NCBI GenBank assembly: GCA_024280375.1
Contig: JAJRQF010000061.1
Span: forward strand, 28,071-92,070
DNA from: Alphaproteobacteria bacterium
GTDB taxonomy: Bacteria > Pseudomonadota > Alphaproteobacteria > Rhizobiales > Rhizobiaceae
Direction of reading: 5' to 3'
DNA length: 64,000 bases
Shown here piece by piece: positions 56,523 through 64,000 of this stretch; position 1 is the stretch's first letter; every line of letters begins with the position of its first letter. A program made the position numbers and the translations under genes. The notes under the pieces were generated by a model. That model saw only the letters and a list, made by a program, of their open reading frames with translations. It made no database searches and was not told where the DNA came from.

Positions 56523-58051
56523 CTGTCCGCCCTGCAACCACCCTATGGTTTGCCCGTCATGAAATAAACCTCGCCTTTCGCGATTGGGTTTCGATGATGA
56601 CAGCAGGCAAGCGCCATCGCCAATCTACAATTGTCATAATATTGCTGATTGCGGCTGGCATTCTGCACCTCATTGCCAATGCAATCATTGGCCCATGGGT
56701 CAGCTCTGGTGTCGGTATCGACAAACCAACTTTGGTTATGCTGACCGGCAGCGGATTGCTGTTTTTCTCGTTAATGATGTCGCAAGCCATGGAATCGGTT
56801 ACGCGCGCCTATTATGCCCGTTCCGATCTCGATCTGATATTATCATCTCCCGCATCATCCAATCGGTTGTTTGCGGTCAGAACCGGCGCAATCACCCTTA
56901 CCACCATTGCTTTATCGAGCCTTCTGGCCAGTCCATTTATTAACATGTTGGCCTTCCACGGCGGCGCAAAATGGCTCAGCGCCTATTTGGTTCTTGCTGG
57001 CCTTGGCGGATTTGCAACATCACTCTCGGTTATTCTAACCTTGACGCTTTTCAAGACCATTGGGCCACAGAAAACCCGATTGGCAGCCCAAATCGTTGCG
57101 GCGATTGTCGGCGCAACTTTCATAATCGGCATTCAAACAGTCGCAATCATCGCCTATAACAGCATTTCACGCTTTTCAGTTTTGCAATCACCAGAACTCA
57201 TTACCATGGCGCCAAATATTGAAAGCCTTGTCTGGCTACCGGCAAAAGCCGCCATCGGTGAAATGCGCGAATTACTGATTTTTCTTAGCATCTGTTTTGC
57301 CACGCTCGGCATGGTCATAATCAGATCGTCGAAAAGCTTTGGGCGGTTGGCGACGGAAGCCGCCGGAATATCCGAACGGAAAATTGAAAACGCATCAGCA
57401 CCACGCGCATTCAAGAAGATGACCACAAGGCAGGCCCTTCGTTCAAAAGAATGGGCATTGTTGCGGCGCGATCCTTGGCTGGTGTCGCAAACATTGATGC
57501 AGATACTTTATCTGTTACCACCGGCGGTACTTATGTGGATAAACTTTGGCGAAAGCACCAGTGCGCTGGTGATTGTTATTCCCGTCTTGGTGATGTCAGC
57601 CGGCCAATTGGCGGGTGGACTGGCATGGCTCGCCATTTCTGGAGAAGATGCGCCGGACCTCGTTGCAACCGCGCCCATTCAACCGCGCTCCATTTTGATT
57701 GCCAAAATTGAAGCCATATTGAGCGTTATCGGCATGATTTTACTGCCGCTGGTAATCACGATTGCATTTATTTCGCCCTATTTTGCACTGGTAACAATTA
57801 TCGGTGTAGCGCTTTCAGCCGGTTCAGCCACAGCCATACAATTATGGTTTCGGGTTCAGGCCAAACGCACCATGTTTAGAAGACGGCAGGTTTCATCGCG
57901 CACGGCCACACTTGCCGAAGCCTTTTCCTCCATCATGTGGGCTGGTATGGCTGCATTGCTTGCGGCCCAGTATACATTGTTCATTGCGCCGGCATTATTT
58001 GCGGTTGCAGTATTGGCTTTCGCCCGGATGATGCGGCCTAAACCAGAATAG
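56519..58051 (+). CDS. ABC transporter membrane subunit
   Basis: A 510-residue polytopic protein with about ten to twelve membrane helices in two halves. They are separated by a cytoplasmic loop containing ATEAAGISERKIENA and TRQALRSKEWALLRRDPWLVSQTLMQ. The pairing with an overlapping exporter-type ATPase gene indicates an ABC-2-like efflux system. I cannot assign a substrate. No third component is adjacent. Confidence 0.8.
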   Translation: MTVRPATTLWFARHEINLAFRDWVSMMTAGKRHRQSTIVIILLIAAGILHLIANAIIGPWVSSGVGIDKPTLVMLTGSGLLFFSLMMSQAMESVTRAYYARSDLDLILSSPASSNRLFAVRTGAITLTTIALSSLLASPFINMLAFHGGAKWLSAYLVLAGLGGFATSLSVILTLTLFKTIGPQKTRLAAQIVAAIVGATFIIGIQTVAIIAYNSISRFSVLQSPELITMAPNIESLVWLPAKAAIGEMRELLIFLSICFATLGMVIIRSSKSFGRLATEAAGISERKIENASAPRAFKKMTTRQALRSKEWALLRRDPWLVSQTLMQILYLLPPAVLMWINFGESTSALVIVIPVLVMSAGQLAGGLAWLAISGEDAPDLVATAPIQPRSILIAKIEAILSVIGMILLPLVITIAFISPYFALVTIIGVALSAGSATAIQLWFRVQAKRTMFRRRQVSSRTATLAEAFSSIMWAGMAALLAAQYTLFIAPALFAVAVLAFARMMRPKPE

Positions 58052-58095
58052 AGACTTGAACAATCTGTGGCTCTGGGTTATCTCCTCTTTTTTCA

Positions 58096-58166
58096 AATGA
58101 CAAATAATCCCCCGTCATTTCTAGAATGACAAATAATCCCCGTCATTTCTAGAATGACAAATAATA
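58096..58166. repeat. Tandem palindromic repeat (2.5 copies of a 28-29 bp unit)
   Basis: Copies start at 58096 (29 bp), 58125 (28 bp) and 58153 (first 14 bp only), each beginning AATGACAAATAAT. Within and between units ATGAC and GTCAT can pair. The truncated third copy contains the ATG at 58154 that would otherwise be read as the gpt start. The 12-mer AATGACAAATAA recurs inverted at 41889-41900. Confidence 0.9.
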
Positions 58167-58180
58167 ACTGGAGTGGACCT

Positions 58181-58696
58181 ATGACCGGCAATCCCAAAGC
58201 ATTTCCCGTATCCTGGGATCAATTCCACCGAGACTGTAAAGCGCTCGCATGGCGCTTATCCGACAAGAGCGAAGGCGGTCGTGAGTGGAAAGCAATAGTC
58301 ACCATTACCCGCGGCGGTTTGGTGCCTGCGGCAATTATTGCCCGCGAGTTGGGCATCCGAACAATCGAAACCGTATGCATAGCCTCATACCACGAATATA
58401 AAGATCAGGGCGAACTTCACGTCATCAAGGGCATTTCACCCGATATGGTTGCCGAGGCTGGTGAAGGCGGCGAAGGTATTTTGATTGTTGACGATCTGAC
58501 CGATACAGGTGCGACCGCGAAAAAAGTGCGCGACATGCTGCCAAAGGCGCATCTGGCCACTGTCTATGCCAAACCAAAGGGCCGCCCAATGGCCGATACT
58601 TTTGTCACCGAAGTTAGTCAGGATACCTGGATTTATTTCCCCTGGGATATGGATCTCACCTATGCGGAACCAATTTCCGGCAAACGCGACGGTTAA
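58181..58696 (+). CDS. gpt: Xanthine phosphoribosyltransferase
   Basis: Purine salvage enzyme joining xanthine or guanine to PRPP. The 171-residue protein has the family opening [19 protein letters not shown], the PRPP loop [14 protein letters not shown] and the C-terminal WIYFPWDMD segment. ATG 58181 is chosen because GGAG lies nine bases upstream and the family starts here. The ATG at 58154 lies in a repeat copy and adds nine residues of repeat-derived sequence. Convergent with the HAD gene, one base apart. Confidence 0.92.
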   Translation: MTGNPKAFPVSWDQFHRDCKALAWRLSDKSEGGREWKAIVTITRGGLVPAAIIARELGIRTIETVCIASYHEYKDQGELHVIKGISPDMVAEAGEGGEGILIVDDLTDTGATAKKVRDMLPKAHLATVYAKPKGRPMADTFVTEVSQDTWIYFPWDMDLTYAEPISGKRDG

Positions 58697-58697
58697 A

Positions 58698-59354
58698 CTA
58701 ATTCAGGCCGATCAACCGTCTGACATCAGCCATATCATAGAACACTTCAGCACCTGCGCCCGCTAGCGCTGCTGCGTCTGTGAATGTATCGCCCGCATAG
58801 CCAAGAACGCGCGCGCCAGCGGCAATACCCGCCTGCACGCCACTGAGCGAATCCTCGATAATCACCGCATTGCGGCAATCAACATTCATGGCTTTTGCAG
58901 CGGCCAAAAAAACATCAGGGTGCGGTTTACCACGCCCCACATCCTGCGCACTGAACAACAGGTTTTGCAAATTATTCAGTAAGCCAATCTGACCGAGTGT
59001 TTTGTGCATTTTGTTAATCGAACCGGATGAGGCGACACAAAGCAGAATTTTATCCTCAACCAATGAATGCACCAGATCAACAGCACCGGAAATGGGTTCA
59101 ATGCCACTTTCCATCGCACTTTCTATTCTATCCCGCATTATTCCAGCCAGGCCAGGGTCATGTGGCAGGTTTTGGCTGGCACTGAAGCTGGAACACATGT
59201 CTTCCAGCGTTTTTCCCTGAAATAACCTTCGGCATTGTTCACCGGATATTTTTGGGCCTAACTTCGAAAATACAGCAGCAATGTGCTCATTGGCGACCTT
59301 TTCCGTATCAACCAGAACGCCGTCACAATCAAAAATCACCAATTCATGCCGCAT
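58698..59354 (-). CDS. HAD-superfamily hydrolase (beta-phosphoglucomutase/phosphatase subgroup)
   Basis: A 218-residue HAD-IA phosphohydrolase with motif I FDCDGVLVDT, motif II CVASSGS, motif III lysine in GRGKPHPDVF and motif IV VIIEDSLSGVQAG. The helical cap of about 60 residues after motif I resembles the phosphoglycolate phosphatase/YieH group of sugar-phosphate phosphatases. Its substrate is not deducible. The gene is convergent with gpt. Confidence 0.86.
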   Translation of the reverse strand: MRHELVIFDCDGVLVDTEKVANEHIAAVFSKLGPKISGEQCRRLFQGKTLEDMCSSFSASQNLPHDPGLAGIMRDRIESAMESGIEPISGAVDLVHSLVEDKILLCVASSGSINKMHKTLGQIGLLNNLQNLLFSAQDVGRGKPHPDVFLAAAKAMNVDCRNAVIIEDSLSGVQAGIAAGARVLGYAGDTFTDAAALAGAGAEVFYDMADVRRLIGLN

Positions 59355-59501
59355 GAAATCTCCATTTATCGTTCCTAATCATGCGCTTTATCATGCAGAT
59401 TTTTTGTTGTCGTCAGTAATTTTATCAAACGCACTCACTATTATTTTCAAAACCGATATGTCAGAATACATTCAGGAAATGTAATATTACGGAGAACCAC
59501 C

Positions 59502-60431
59502 ATGTCTGTCTCACGCAGGATCGTACTAAAAACCGGCGCCGCTGCACTCGCCGCATCCGCACTTCCTGTCGGCCTGGCAACAACGCCCGTTTGGGCAAAG
59601 TCTGCGCTCAACATGGGCGAGGTTAAAATTGACGTGTTGAGCGACGGAAATCTACGGCTGCCGGTTAAGGGTGTTATTCCAGATGCTCCCGCAGATGAAC
59701 TTGCCGCCTTATTAAAAAAGTACAACCTGCCGACCGACACATTGGAGCCTGATTGCAATCTAACGCTGATGCGAGATGGCAAAAACACCGTATTGTTTGA
59801 TGTGGGTGCCGGCGCAAACTTCATGCCGAGCGCCGGTAAAATTGGTGCCGCAATGGAAGAGTTTGGCCTCGACCCATCCGATGTTACCCACGTTGTTTTC
59901 ACCCATGCACACCCGGATCATCTTTGGGGATTGATGGACGATTTCGATGAGCCGGTATTTCCAGAAGCCGAATATATGATCTCAAAAACCGAATGGGATT
60001 ACTGGATAGATCCGACAACCGTCGATAAAATCAATGAAGCCCGAAAGAGTTTTGCTGCCGGTGCCAAGCGAAATCTGGAATCTATCGAAGACAAGATCAC
60101 CCGGTTTAATTTTGGTGAAGAAATTCTTCCGGGCATTCAGGCGCTGTCCTCGGTTGGTCATACGCCCGGCCACACGTCCTTTGAAATCCGCTCCGGTAGC
60201 GAGAGCCTTGTGGTTATTGGCGATGCGATTGCCAATCACGCAGTCGCATTTGAAAAACCCGGTTGGCGCAGCGGTTCAGATCAGGATGGCGAACAGGGAA
60301 TTACAACCCGCAAAATGCTATTGGACCGATTGGCCTCCGAAAAGATGCACCTTGTCGGCTTCCATTTGCCTTATCCGGGCATTGGATATGCGGAAAAGAA
60401 AGATGGTGCCTATCGGTTCGTCGCGGCTTAA
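59502..60431 (+). CDS. Tat-exported metallo-beta-lactamase-fold hydrolase
   Basis: A 309-residue protein with a twin-arginine signal (SRRIVLK, then a hydrophobic stretch and a cleavage site near VWAKS, residue 34). The mature domain is an MBL fold with the zinc ligands in FTHAHPDHLWG (HxHxDH), a later His in SVGHTPGHTS, and an Asp in VVIGDAI. A Tat signal means it is exported folded with metal. It resembles quorum-quenching and glyoxalase-II-like periplasmic hydrolases, but the substrate is unknown. Standalone on the plus strand. Confidence 0.86.
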   Translation: MSVSRRIVLKTGAAALAASALPVGLATTPVWAKSALNMGEVKIDVLSDGNLRLPVKGVIPDAPADELAALLKKYNLPTDTLEPDCNLTLMRDGKNTVLFDVGAGANFMPSAGKIGAAMEEFGLDPSDVTHVVFTHAHPDHLWGLMDDFDEPVFPEAEYMISKTEWDYWIDPTTVDKINEARKSFAAGAKRNLESIEDKITRFNFGEEILPGIQALSSVGHTPGHTSFEIRSGSESLVVIGDAIANHAVAFEKPGWRSGSDQDGEQGITTRKMLLDRLASEKMHLVGFHLPYPGIGYAEKKDGAYRFVAA

Positions 60432-60444
60432 AACCAAAACGTCC

Positions 60445-60792
60445 CTATAATACCTTATACATTGTGTGAGATTTATTGTGCGTGTGCGGACGAACCTCTT
60501 GAGACCAGCGCCCGCGCTCAATTGCATCAGCCCATTCTTTGCTTTTTAACACTTCCGGCCCATCAATTTCGTAAATTGCAGAATAGACCGGATTGGCGGC
60601 GGGCTTTTCAATTTCCGCGCCACCAATGGATAAAGCAAAAGCCTCACCTTTCAACCGGGTGACCGAGTGAACGCCCGGCACCTCCATCAGATATGGCACA
60701 TGCTCGCTCTCATAGACCTCGTTAAACAGGTCTTCGCAATCTGCGTCGACATCCATTGCCGCCACAAAAATATATCTTGATTTTATGCTCAT
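60445..60792 (-). CDS. Dimeric alpha/beta-barrel-like small protein
   Basis: A 115-residue protein with SRYIFVAAMDVDADCEDLFNEVYESEHVPYLMEVPGVHSVTR in segments, a layout like EthD/DUF4286-type ferredoxin-fold proteins that bind or transform small organic molecules. The usual heme-binding His is not obvious. ATG 60792 has GGAG upstream. It is the third gene of the hydrolase/ornithine-cyclodeaminase-like unit, after a 247-base gap containing a repeat element. Function unassigned. Confidence 0.68.
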   Translation of the reverse strand: MSIKSRYIFVAAMDVDADCEDLFNEVYESEHVPYLMEVPGVHSVTRLKGEAFALSIGGAEIEKPAANPVYSAIYEIDGPEVLKSKEWADAIERGRWSQEVRPHTHNKSHTMYKVL

Positions 60793-60839
60793 TCTTTTCT
60801 CCAGTTTCTAGAGTCTCTCATGTTTACATGGAAGCACCT

Positions 60840-61013
60840 AAGTCGCGAAGAGCGACCGGTGCCTGGCACCGCACCCGCGTAGGCCGAGGCGCAGCTCAAG
60901 TTGCACGTTGAGCCCGGACCTGATCTAGGAGAAGCGCAAAACTTGAGCCGTTAGATGAGCTCAAGTTGCACGTTGAGCAACACGAAGCGCAAAACTTGAG
61001 CCATTAGATGAGC
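60840..61013. repeat. GC-rich hairpin and duplicated intergenic element
   Basis: A block of about 72% GC at 60841-60900 holds two hairpins: GTCGC/GCGAC (60842-60856) and CGGTGC CTG GCACCG (60857-60871). It is followed by two tandem copies of a pair of motifs: CTCAAGTTGCACGTTGAGC (60895-60913 and 60960-60978) and GAAGCGCAAAACTTGAGCC (60931 and 60984). Within each copy CTCAAGTT pairs with AACTTGAG. It lies between the ornithine-cyclodeaminase-like gene and the alpha/beta-barrel gene, and codes for nothing recognisable. Confidence 0.75.
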
Positions 61014-61039
61014 CTCGAACAGCCGTGAGCGAATACAAT

Positions 61040-62017
61040 TTAGAGCGATACTTTCGTTCCAATGCCCTGCACTTTTGCCTGTTCCACGATAAAGCTTGCC
61101 GTTGCCAAATCCTGAGCGACAACCCCCAGCGAGCGATAAAGCGTGATTTCATCGCTACTTAATCGCCCGGGCGTCGATGCCGAGATCACCTCACCAATTT
61201 CCGCAACAATATGATCAGCGTCAATTTCCCCTTTTTCCATCGCTATTATCACCTCTCCGGCTTGCGCCAAAGTCGAGGTGCGATAATCAACAAAAAGTCT
61301 TGAGCGAATAAGTAATTCGCTATCAATTTCCCGCTTGCTTGGAATGGATGAGCCGACCACATTGAGGTGCGTGCCGGGCTTAACCCACGCGCCAAACAAT
61401 ATGGGATCATCAGTAGCGGTAACGGTACAGATAATATCAGCAGATTGAACAGATGCTTCAAAGTCTGTTGTCGCGGAAAAAAAGATTTCAGAATATTTTT
61501 GTTGAGCCGATTCTACAAATCTTTGGGCTTTCTCCAAATTGCGGCCCGCAATAACCACGTCAGTAATCGGACGCACAGCAATCATCGCATCCAGATGATG
61601 CTGCGCCTGCTCACCCGTGCCAATGATTGTGAGCTTGGAGCTATCTTCGCGCGCAAGCAACCGTGTTGCCACACCACTTGCCGCAGCTGTGCGGATTGCC
61701 GTCAGCAGGTCTGCATTCATCATGGCAATCGCCGCACCATATTTTGCCTCAAACAGGATCACCGCGCCCTGATGTGATGAAAACCCGGATTTGGGATTTT
61801 CAGGAAACAGGCTGACCAGTTTAATACCGAAGCAGTTGGGTTCCCGCATGGCACCGGGCATCATTCCCATAAAGTTCCCATCACCTAAAGGCATGATGGA
61901 GCGTAGCGGCATGGTCGCATGACCGTTTGATACCTCAACCATTGCAGCGCTGACAACTTCAATTGCATCGCTTATTTTCAGCAGGTTTAAAACATCATCT
62001 GAGGAAAGAATAATCAC
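61040..62017 (-). CDS. Ornithine cyclodeaminase / mu-crystallin family protein
   Basis: A 325-residue NAD(P)-binding protein of the OCD/mu-crystallin family, whose members deaminate cyclic or acyclic amino acids or reduce ketimines. It shows the N-terminal ILSSDDVLNLLKISDAIEVV, GNFMGMMPGAM and the dinucleotide motif TIIGTGEQAQHHLDAM. Specificity (ornithine, alanine, ketimine) cannot be told from sequence. The start is GTG 62017, overlapping the upstream hydrolase stop by four bases (GTGA). Confidence 0.84.
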   Translation of the reverse strand: MIILSSDDVLNLLKISDAIEVVSAAMVEVSNGHATMPLRSIMPLGDGNFMGMMPGAMREPNCFGIKLVSLFPENPKSGFSSHQGAVILFEAKYGAAIAMMNADLLTAIRTAAASGVATRLLAREDSSKLTIIGTGEQAQHHLDAMIAVRPITDVVIAGRNLEKAQRFVESAQQKYSEIFFSATTDFEASVQSADIICTVTATDDPILFGAWVKPGTHLNVVGSSIPSKREIDSELLIRSRLFVDYRTSTLAQAGEVIIAMEKGEIDADHIVAEIGEVISASTPGRLSSDEITLYRSLGVVAQDLATASFIVEQAKVQGIGTKVSL

Positions 62018-62973
62018 AATTCCCGCACCTCACCCCTGCCCCAATCATCGCCGGTAATATCAAGACCAAGGCATTCCTCAAGAATGGATAGATAGGCATT
62101 TGGACGAACCACATAGGGGAAATGCCCGCCCTGTTTAAACCGGAAAATCATTGAAGGTGAGAGGAATGATCGCACGCCCTCTTGCACAACTGGAATGATC
62201 AATGGGTCATCGGCAGATTCAATTACAACAATTTTTTCGCGTGCAATTTTAACCGGTGGAATTGCTGGTGCATATTTAAGTGCCATCAATCGGGCTTTCA
62301 AATTATCCTCTGGTATTAGCCCTTCAACTTCGGCAATCAACATTTCCGTCAATGATTGATATGCGGGTGCAGGCTGCGCTCTGGCTTTTAGACCGGTAAG
62401 AAACCCGGCGCGCAATTGATCAATCGGAACGTTGGCAATATCGGATGAATAAGGCGGCTTTTGCGCAAGATCTTCGGCCGATGAGAGCGTGTTTGCGGCG
62501 ATCAAACCATCAATTCGCTCCGGGTATTTTGCGGCAAAATATTGCGCCAGATAACCGCCGAGCGAAGAACCCAATATGGTGGTTCGCTCAACACTCTCAC
62601 GATCAAGAATATGTGCGATATCTTCTGCCCATTCGGCGAGATCATGGGTCGCAGGATAAGTAACAGAAAGCACCTGCGCCCTTGTCGCAAGGCCTTCAAT
62701 TTGCTGCCAAAAAATATCAGCACGCCCTAAGGTCCCGGGGATGAGCAATAATGCAGGGCCGCTTATGCCCGCCTTTATCACACCCCATTTCCGCCCATCT
62801 ATGTCGTGGGTTTTTTCCGGATATTTCTCGGTGAATAACCTACGCTGATTGATCAATTTTTTCTCCATGCCAATTGGCATTATTTGAGCGATTTTTAGCC
62901 CTTTTGGCGATATTGGCGCAAATTCCCGGCTTATTTTTACCTTACAGTTAAAATCTGCAAATTTTGAATGCAT
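62014..62973 (-). CDS. Alpha/beta hydrolase
   Basis: A roughly 319-residue alpha/beta-hydrolase-fold protein with the nucleophile elbow LGSSLGGYLAQYF (Ser in GxSxG), an oxyanion region ALLLIPGTLGRADIF, acid residue region IESADDPLI and the catalytic His in KQGGHFPYVVRP. The first 60 residues are an unusual extension; ATG 62973 has GGAA upstream, and ATG 62988 or a later start near 62880 are alternatives. It is the first gene of a unit with the OCD-like protein. Substrate unknown. Confidence 0.82.
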   Translation of the reverse strand: MHSKFADFNCKVKISREFAPISPKGLKIAQIMPIGMEKKLINQRRLFTEKYPEKTHDIDGRKWGVIKAGISGPALLLIPGTLGRADIFWQQIEGLATRAQVLSVTYPATHDLAEWAEDIAHILDRESVERTTILGSSLGGYLAQYFAAKYPERIDGLIAANTLSSAEDLAQKPPYSSDIANVPIDQLRAGFLTGLKARAQPAPAYQSLTEMLIAEVEGLIPEDNLKARLMALKYAPAIPPVKIAREKIVVIESADDPLIIPVVQEGVRSFLSPSMIFRFKQGGHFPYVVRPNAYLSILEECLGLDITGDDWGRGEVREL

Positions 62974-63020
62974 TTTATTTCCATTCATGGCAGTCTACAG
63001 CGATAACGTGATTTGGCTAA

Positions 63021-63061
63021 TATAATTTGGCCGGTTGCGTTGAATTTCAGGGAGGCCTGAA
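63021..63061 (+). promoter_or_regulatory. Candidate -10 element and palindrome ahead of the BMP-family gene
   Basis: A perfect TATAAT occurs at 63021-63026, without a good -35 box. Downstream, TTCAGG GAGG CCTGAA (63046-63061) forms a 6-bp inverted repeat, placed where an operator or leader hairpin could act on the binding-protein gene at 63098. Confidence 0.4.
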
Positions 63062-63097
63062 CAACCTAATATTCCACAAGAAGAACAGGGAAATAAC

Positions 63098-64000
63098 ATG
63101 AAATTTTCAATTCTCGGTCTCGCGGCCGCTGTAACAATGGCTGCAACGTCAGTCTTTGCAGCCAACAAAGGACCTGCAATCGTATTTGACCTTGGTGGTA
63201 AATTCGATAAATCATTCAACCAGTCTGCCTATGAAGGTGCCGAAAAATTCACCAAAGATACAGGCATTGCCTATCGCGGATTTGAAATTCAAAACGCCTC
63301 ACAGCGCGAACAGGCTTATCGCCGTTTTGCCCGTGACGGAAACAGCCCGGTTATTGCCATTGGTTTTGCTGCCGCCGCTGCACTTGAAAAAGTTGCAAAA
63401 GAATTTCCAGACACAAAATTCGCGATTGTCGACATGGTCGTAGATCAGCCAAATGTACGCTCAATCGTATTTAACGAGCATGAGGGTTCTTATCTCGTTG
63501 GTATGCTTGCTGCGATGGCCTCAAAAACCGGTAAAGTTGGTTTTGTTGGCGGCATGGACATTCCGCTCATTCGCAAATTCGCCTGCGGCTACGTACAAGG
63601 TGCGAAAGCTGCAAATGCAAACGCTGAAGTGTTCCAGAACATGACCGGCACAACCGGTGCTGCATGGAATGACCCGGTTAAGGGCGGCGAGCTTGCTAAA
63701 TCACAGTTCGACCGTGGTGCAGACGTTGTTTATCATGCTGCTGGTGGTACTGGCCTTGGTGTGCTTCAGGCTGCAGCTGATGCAGGCAAACTTGGTATTG
63801 GTGTTGATGCGAACCAGAACTACATTCACCCGGGTTCGGTTCTCACATCCATGCTCAAGCGCGTTGACGTTGCTGTTTACAACACATTCAAAGATGGCTC
63901 CGATGGCGGCACATGGTCTGCAGGCTTCAACGTACTGGGTCTTGCTGAGGACGGTGTTGGTTGGGCGCTTGACGACAACAACAAATCATTGATCACAGCC
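63098..64000 (+). CDS. BMP-family ABC transporter substrate-binding protein (cut by window edge)
   Basis: The first 301 codons of a basic-membrane-protein (PnrA/BmpA) family binding protein; the gene runs off the right edge. A signal peptide covers residues 1-21 (MKFSILGLAAAVTMAATSVFA). The mature part has AIVFDLGGKFDKSFNQSAYEG, VIAIGFAAAAAL, IVFNEHEGSYLVGMLAAMAS and GFVGGMDIPLIRKFACGY, all typical. Family members bind purine nucleosides or, in some alphaproteobacteria, related compounds. The GGG-rich site AGGGAAAT precedes ATG 63098. Transporter subunits would lie beyond the window. Confidence 0.93.
   Translation, partial: MKFSILGLAAAVTMAATSVFAANKGPAIVFDLGGKFDKSFNQSAYEGAEKFTKDTGIAYRGFEIQNASQREQAYRRFARDGNSPVIAIGFAAAAALEKVAKEFPDTKFAIVDMVVDQPNVRSIVFNEHEGSYLVGMLAAMASKTGKVGFVGGMDIPLIRKFACGYVQGAKAANANAEVFQNMTGTTGAAWNDPVKGGELAKSQFDRGADVVYHAAGGTGLGVLQAAADAGKLGIGVDANQNYIHPGSVLTSMLKRVDVAVYNTFKDGSDGGTWSAGFNVLGLAEDGVGWALDDNNKSLITA

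Noticed and set aside
58096..58166. Repeat upstream of gpt as a purine riboswitch
   Set aside because: It is a simple tandem of short palindromes and does not show the three-way junction expected of purine riboswitches.
60961..61152. Small minus-strand ORF across the repeat element and the end of the OCD-like gene
   Set aside because: It overlaps the OCD-like coding region in another frame and has no ribosome site or domain.

Overview
The window is chromosomal DNA of an alphaproteobacterium, most likely of the order Hyphomicrobiales (Rhizobiales). This is inferred from gene content and order: murI-trmJ-icd-alaS-recA, clpA-clpS, sfsA-map-radC, sdhE-mfd, a eukaryotic-type NADP isocitrate dehydrogenase, DUF1489 and DUF3422 proteins, and a GTTC-N7-GTTC SOS box in front of recA. 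Base composition looks moderate by eye, and a few short intergenic stretches are clearly GC-richer than the rest. I found no rRNA, tRNA, CRISPR array, transposase or prophage.

Layout. 1-12.5 kb is housekeeping: mfd (cut by the window edge), sdhE, an orphan Flp pilin, murI, trmJ, icd, alaS, recA and rfbB, then a pseudouridine catabolism pair (psuK-like kinase, psuG). 12.5-24.3 kb holds a sensor-type adenylate cyclase, a PaaX regulator, a phosphoesterase, a DMT permease, cold-shock protein, clpA/clpS, a D,D-carboxypeptidase with a SPOR domain, and a unit of membrane J-domain protein, VWA protein and DUF1489 protein. 24.4-31.5 kb holds the biotin subunit of methylcrotonyl-CoA carboxylase, sdaA, sfsA, map, radC and small unknown proteins.

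31.5-37.3 kb is a minus-strand run of molybdenum-hydroxylase maturation genes: coxD-like AAA ATPase, coxE-like VWA protein, a two-gene XdhC and a MoCF/MobA-type fusion, followed by a dehydrogenase. No molybdenum hydroxylase structural gene is in the window. 37.5-41.3 kb is a branched-chain amino acid type ABC transporter (livG, livF, livH, livM) with no binding protein. The carboxyltransferase subunit of methylcrotonyl-CoA carboxylase lies just beyond, 16 kb from its partner subunit.

46.1-52.2 kb is a partial phenylacetate pathway: TetR regulator, paaK, a paaI-type thioesterase and paaG on the minus strand, diverging from paaZ and a second thioesterase on the plus strand. A perfect TetR-type palindrome lies between candidate -35 and -10 elements of paaZ. 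The epoxidase genes paaABCDE are absent here, and the paaX gene is 32 kb away. 52.2-64 kb holds a cytochrome P450 and DUF3422 pair separated by a 16-bp tandem repeat, a CinA/MoaB-like protein, an ABC exporter, xanthine phosphoribosyltransferase whose start is invaded by a palindromic repeat, a HAD phosphatase, a Tat-exported metallo-beta-lactamase-fold protein, a hydrolase/ornithine-cyclodeaminase-like/alpha-beta-barrel operon containing a GC-rich duplicated element, and the start of a BMP-family nucleoside-type binding protein cut by the window end.

I saw no convincing wholly new system. The best leads are the short repeat elements (46.1, 53.5, 58.1 and 60.9 kb), the orphan Mo-hydroxylase maturation cluster, the J-domain/VWA unit, and the paired mini-ORFs ahead of livG and livH.
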